Shown here: positions 60,593-64,000 of the stretch, in pieces
Layout: each line of letters opens with the position of its first letter
Numbering within the stretch: position 1 is the first letter of the stretch
From: Pseudomonas sp. GR 6-02
Lineage (GTDB): Bacteria > Pseudomonadota > Gammaproteobacteria > Pseudomonadales > Pseudomonadaceae
Length of the DNA: 64,000 bases
NCBI RefSeq assembly: GCF_001655615.1
Contig: NZ_CP011567.1
Coordinates: 6,296,001 to 6,360,000 of the forward strand
Reading direction: 5' to 3'
Notes under the pieces: generated by a model
Databases searched by the model: none
The model's input: only the letters and a program-made list of their open reading frames with translations
What the model was told of the DNA's origin: nothing
Translations under genes and position numbers: made by a program

Positions 60593-61887
60593 TCGACCCC
60601 CTCCGCCAACACTGTGATTTCGACCCGACGATTGCGTGCGCGGCCCTCGGTCGTAGCGTTCGAGGCCAACGGTTCGGTGTCGCTGCGGCCTTCGGCGCTG
60701 AAGCGCTCGGGCTGGCCGGTCTTGGCCGAAAGGATTTGCAGCACCGAAGTGGCCCGTGCCTCGGACAACGCCCAGTTCGATGGAAACCTCAAGGTGGCAA
60801 TCGGGCGATTGTCACTGTGACCGGTCACCCGGACCTGCCCCTTGACCTTGCGAATGGCATCGGCGATGCGCAGCATCAGCGGCTGGAAATTGTCGACGAT
60901 ACTGGCGCTGCCCGAGGCGAACAGCTCATCGCCACGGATGGTCACCACTGAACGGTCAACGGCATCTTCCACGGCCACCCGGCCGGCCTTGATTTCATCA
61001 GCGAGAAAACCGGCCAAGCGTGGCCGCTCGACCAGTTTCGGCTGCACCACCGGACGGTCGATGGCCTGCACCGGGATCTCGCCCAGCGCATGAATGTTTT
61101 TAAACACCGGCTCGGCATCGGCGGCCAGTTTCAAGCGCAGGCCGAACACCAGGGCCAGCAGCAACGCCACACCGATGGCCACCGCGATCCATGGCGGCAT
61201 GAATTGCGCCAGTCGATCGCGCGCCACGGTCACGCCGCGCCAATGGGGCGACAGTTCACGCTCATATTCGCCACGGGCGCTGCGGATAACCGCACTGGTG
61301 CGCTCACGCAACGCCTCCAGTTGGCTGCGACCATCATTCATGACCCGATAACGCCCTTCGAAACCCAGGCACATGCACAGGTACAACAGCTCCAACAGAT
61401 ACAAACGTTCGCGGGGGCTTTGCAGGCAATGTTCCAATAGCTGGAACACCTTCTCGCCGCCCCAGGCCTCGTTGTGCACGGTGATCAGCAGGCTCTGCTT
61501 GCCCCAGTCGCCGGTGCCACCCCACGGCGTACTCAACACCGCTTCATCCAGGGCGGTGCACAAGGCGTAACGGGCCAGCAACACATCGTTGCGCACCACG
61601 CCGGCGGCCTCGGCGCGCTCCTCGAACTGGCGCAGGTAGGCCAGTAGTTGCGCCCGCAGACTCGCCGGTGCCGGGTGGGCAATGGTGTTGCGCAAGCGGG
61701 TCAGCAAAGCCAGCAGCGGGCCCGCGGCGCTCTCCAGGGGGTTGAGACCTTCGGCTTTGCCGGTCAACAGCGGCGCGGCCGGCATCGACAGTGGCGCGGG
61801 CTGGGCGCGGCCAGGGTCCGGGCGGGCCGGCTCGGCGCCACGGCCACCGGGTGTCGGCATGAACTGGGTACGATCGTCGTTATTCAT
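60589..61887 (-). CDS. tssL: T6SS membrane complex protein TssL with OmpA peptidoglycan-binding domain, HSI-I type
   Basis: This is a 432-residue DotU-OmpA fusion. The DotU part contains ARYALCTALDEAVLSTPWGG, NEAWGGEKVFQLLEHCLQSP and LYLCMCLGFEGRYRV. One helix (IAVAIGVALLLALVFGLRLK) follows. The C-terminal OmpA domain reads VRVTGHSDNRPI, ALSEARATSVLQIL and RSDTEPLASNATTEGRARNR, with the conserved Asp and Arg that bind peptidoglycan. This anchors the membrane complex to the cell wall, a feature missing in the TssL of the first cluster. Confidence 0.95.
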   Translation of the reverse strand: MNNDDRTQFMPTPGGRGAEPARPDPGRAQPAPLSMPAAPLLTGKAEGLNPLESAAGPLLALLTRLRNTIAHPAPASLRAQLLAYLRQFEERAEAAGVVRNDVLLARYALCTALDEAVLSTPWGGTGDWGKQSLLITVHNEAWGGEKVFQLLEHCLQSPRERLYLLELLYLCMCLGFEGRYRVMNDGRSQLEALRERTSAVIRSARGEYERELSPHWRGVTVARDRLAQFMPPWIAVAIGVALLLALVFGLRLKLAADAEPVFKNIHALGEIPVQAIDRPVVQPKLVERPRLAGFLADEIKAGRVAVEDAVDRSVVTIRGDELFASGSASIVDNFQPLMLRIADAIRKVKGQVRVTGHSDNRPIATLRFPSNWALSEARATSVLQILSAKTGQPERFSAEGRSDTEPLASNATTEGRARNRRVEITVLAEGVE

Positions 61888-61893
61888 CGCGGT

Positions 61894-63228
61894 TTATCCT
61901 CGGATCGCCCAGAAAGCCAGGTTCAACCCCGGGAACTGACCCGCGATGTGGAACGCAAAACCGCCGGAGTTGGCCAGTTGTTGCCAATGCTCGCTGCCCC
62001 GGTCGAGTTCGTAATAGGTGGAGCCGGCGTGATAGGGAATCTGCCGTGGCGCCACCGGCAGCGGCAGCAGACCGATGCCCGGCAATTGCAGGTTGACCAT
62101 GTCGCGAATGTGTTCCACCGAGCCGATTTTGCTCTGCAGGCCGAAGCGGCTGCGCAGGGTCTCGGCAGGTACATCGGCGCGCACCACCAGAATAAAACTG
62201 GCGTTGTCGAGCAGGGTCTTGTCAGCCAGCATGGCCACATGAATGCCATAGGCTTTTTCGACGATCGGAATCGGCGTGGCCTTGCTGTCGATCAGCATCG
62301 ACAGCGCTTCACGCAGGGCTTGCATCACCGGCGCAAAGCTCAGCGCGAGGTCATCATGCTGGTACTGCGGGAATTCCTGCGGTCGCCGCCCGGAAGCGGT
62401 AAAAGTCGAGAATTCCCCGGCCAGGCTCACCAACTCGCTGTAGAAGCGCTCGGGATGCAAAGGGCTCAAGTGGCTCAAGTGCTGGATCAACGGCTGAGCA
62501 CGGTTGACCAGTTGCAGCAGCATGAAATCGGCAATCTCCGAAGCACCGCCGGCACCGGACGCCACCACCCGCCCAGCGAGCGCTTCTCCGCGTTGATGAA
62601 GCAGGCCCAGTAGCTCGTTGCGAAACGCAGCCAAGGGCGTGGAGGCGACCACATCCAGCAGCGGCGGGATGTAAGTGTCATCGAGCACCAAGGCGCGGTC
62701 GGCGCGTTTCTCCTTGATTCGCACCAGGCCGATGGCCGCGTAGTCGCTGATGCCATCCCGGGCGACCAATAATCGCAGTGCCCTCGACCCCACGGCCACC
62801 GGGGCCTGGTTTTCGAACGGCGCGTTGTCGTCCCGCACTTCGCGCACCTGACTCACATAGCGCGCAGCACCCAGGGCCTCGCCTTCGTCAACGGTGTCAC
62901 GCGCGCCGGCGCGCTTGAGCGGCAAGGCCAGGTACACCAAACCATCGCGCAGGTTGTCATCGATATTCAGCGGGCTCGGCGCCAGGTCATCCTGGGGAAT
63001 GTTGAATGGCGTGCCGTCTGGCAACAGGCCCCGCGCCGAGATGATCGCCAGTTTGCCCTGGGCCAGCAGGCCCTGGTCGATCAGCAACTCAGAAAACCCC
63101 CAGGCACCGGCCGACAATGGGCGACTCCGGGCGTCGATGAGATTCTCCAGGTAACGGTCATGCTGCTGGAAGTGCTGCGTTCCAATGAACATGCCTTCCG
63201 ACCAGACCACGCGATTGTTCCAGGACAT
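61894..63228 (-). CDS. tssK: T6SS baseplate protein TssK, HSI-I type
   Basis: TssK (444 residues) starts MSWNNRVVWSEGMFIGTQHF, the family N-terminus, followed by QQHDRYLENLIDARS. The C-terminal PLPVAPRQIPYHAGSTYYEL and FHIAGQFPGLNLAFWAI are conserved. It begins 16 bases after tssJ and ends 6 bases before tssL. Confidence 0.95.
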   Translation of the reverse strand: MSWNNRVVWSEGMFIGTQHFQQHDRYLENLIDARSRPLSAGAWGFSELLIDQGLLAQGKLAIISARGLLPDGTPFNIPQDDLAPSPLNIDDNLRDGLVYLALPLKRAGARDTVDEGEALGAARYVSQVREVRDDNAPFENQAPVAVGSRALRLLVARDGISDYAAIGLVRIKEKRADRALVLDDTYIPPLLDVVASTPLAAFRNELLGLLHQRGEALAGRVVASGAGGASEIADFMLLQLVNRAQPLIQHLSHLSPLHPERFYSELVSLAGEFSTFTASGRRPQEFPQYQHDDLALSFAPVMQALREALSMLIDSKATPIPIVEKAYGIHVAMLADKTLLDNASFILVVRADVPAETLRSRFGLQSKIGSVEHIRDMVNLQLPGIGLLPLPVAPRQIPYHAGSTYYELDRGSEHWQQLANSGGFAFHIAGQFPGLNLAFWAIRG

Positions 63229-63244
63229 GGGGGGCTCCGATTGT

Positions 63245-63751
63245 TTATTGGGCAGGGCTGGATGGGGGAACCGCGACGGCGCTGCGCACGGCTCGCACGT
63301 CGAGGCTGATCTGGTATTCGGTGTATTGGCGCGGCGGGACGTTCATCACCGTGCGCCACAGCGACTGATCCAGCTCGCGATACCCCACCAGCACGCCGAT
63401 ATGGCGGGTGGCCGGATCGAGGTCACGCTGCAGACTCAACTGCTGGCCAGGCTGGATCAGCACTTCGTCCTGGTCGATCAGATCCGCACCGAGCGTCGCC
63501 TGGGCTCGTTCGGCCAGTGCGAAATAATCGGAACGACCGAAGGTGGCAGCATTCTTCAATTCGAAAATGCGCACCCGGACCGGGGCCGGCTGCCCAGTGG
63601 CTCCGGGGTTGAGCCCGGCGATGGCGTGAAAGTGCAACTCGACGGCGGCCGTGTCGGCCTCAGCCTCTTCGGGCTGGGGTTTGGTGGCCTCCTTGGCACA
63701 CGCGGTCAGCAGAAGCGCGGTGGCGACTGCGAGTAAAAACCTGTGAATCAT
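63245..63751 (-). CDS. tssJ: T6SS outer-membrane lipoprotein TssJ, HSI-I type
   Basis: TssJ (168 residues) has lipoprotein signal MIHRFLLAVATALLLTACAK with lipobox LTAC. The mature part has ATGQPAPVRVRIFELKNAAT, FGRSDYFALAERAQATLGAD and HIGVLVGYRELDQSLWRTVM, the TssJ landmarks. It lies 75 bases after the partial fha gene; that gap shows nothing definite. Confidence 0.93.
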   Translation of the reverse strand: MIHRFLLAVATALLLTACAKEATKPQPEEAEADTAAVELHFHAIAGLNPGATGQPAPVRVRIFELKNAATFGRSDYFALAERAQATLGADLIDQDEVLIQPGQQLSLQRDLDPATRHIGVLVGYRELDQSLWRTVMNVPPRQYTEYQISLDVRAVRSAVAVPPSSPAQ

Positions 63752-63826
63752 CCTGCGTCCTCAATGACGTTTCAGCTATCCGTTGTTCCGTTCTTTGCTC
63801 TGAATGCCGTTATGCAACGGCCACGC

Positions 63827-64000
63827 TCAGCGGCGGCGTTGCCTGGTACTGTGTTCTTCGTAGGCACGGCTGAATTCCCGACCGAACAGGTCCTGGAAAT
63901 CCTCCTGGGCCTCACGGGAAATATTGCTGTAGAGCTCGGTGAACTGCTGCCAGTACTGGGCCTGTCGTGAACCATTGAAAATGCTCGACAGGCCACCGGG
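63827..64000 (-). CDS. fha1: FHA-domain T6SS scaffold protein Fha1 (TagH), C-terminal end only
   Basis: The visible 57 codons run from the window edge to TGA at 63827 and read SRQAQYWQQFTELYSNISRE, AQEDFQDLFGREFSRAYEEH, then STRQRRR. The FGREFSRAYEEH stretch matches the C-terminal end of TagH/Fha proteins (compare FAQAYEEQIRLIS in the Fha of the first cluster). The place beside tssJ is where fha1 lies in P. aeruginosa HSI-I. The N-terminal FHA domain would be beyond 64000. Confidence 0.8.
   Translation of the reverse strand, partial: PGGLSSIFNGSRQAQYWQQFTELYSNISREAQEDFQDLFGREFSRAYEEHSTRQRRR

Overview
The window is a piece of a Pseudomonas chromosome, most likely from the P. fluorescens group. 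Three things point there: the core gene order rph / yicC-gmk / rpoZ-spoT-ridA followed by exbB-exbD-tonB and oxyR-recG; Pseudomonas-type REP sequences (core GTGGGAGCGGGCTTGC and GGCGAGGGAGC); and GC-rich codon use. The species call is inference from family knowledge, since no database search was possible.

Region 1 (1-14.8 kb) is housekeeping. It holds RNase PH (cut by the left edge), the YicC ribonuclease, guanylate kinase, RNA polymerase omega, SpoT, RidA, a lipoprotein, an NAD-dependent epimerase on the minus strand, the ExbB-ExbD-TonB energy transducer, OxyR, RecG, a YbaK-HDOD fusion protein and an SCP2-like protein on the minus strand. REP elements lie between several of these genes.

Region 2 (about 15.0-15.75 kb) is a small gene of the Pseudomonas DUF6124 family behind a leader with several nested and mutually exclusive inverted repeats, the best candidate in the window for an undescribed RNA element. 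A gap-free remnant of the 3' end of the same gene lies at 47.9 kb in the same orientation, so the two copies bracket the first secretion cluster.

Region 3 (47.2 kb down to 15.8 kb, all minus strand) is a type VI secretion system of the P. aeruginosa HSI-II type: tssA-tssB-tssC-tssE-[PAAR, NlpC/P60-like effector, two small membrane proteins]-tssF-tssG-clpV-sfa-small lipoprotein-fha-tssJ-tssK-tssL-tssM-stp-stk. At its 3' end is a vgrG island: VgrG, a Sel1-repeat periplasmic protein, a 902-residue effector that joins an NlpC/P60-like amidase, an M23-like domain and a lambda-endolysin-type muramidase, and then four more secreted proteins, one of which carries an LprI/DUF1311 lysozyme-inhibitor-like domain. 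The middle of this island is clearly richer in AT than the secretion genes.

Region 4 (48.0-64 kb, minus strand, continuing past the right edge) is a second T6SS of the HSI-I type with the threonine-phosphorylation pathway: fha (partial)-tssJ-tssK-tssL-tssM-tagF-pppA-ppkA-tagT-tagS-tagR, then tagQ. Neither cluster shows an hcp gene in the window, and the second cluster's sheath, baseplate and ATPase genes must lie beyond 64 kb. The two systems sit in tandem and each has its own kinase and phosphatase.
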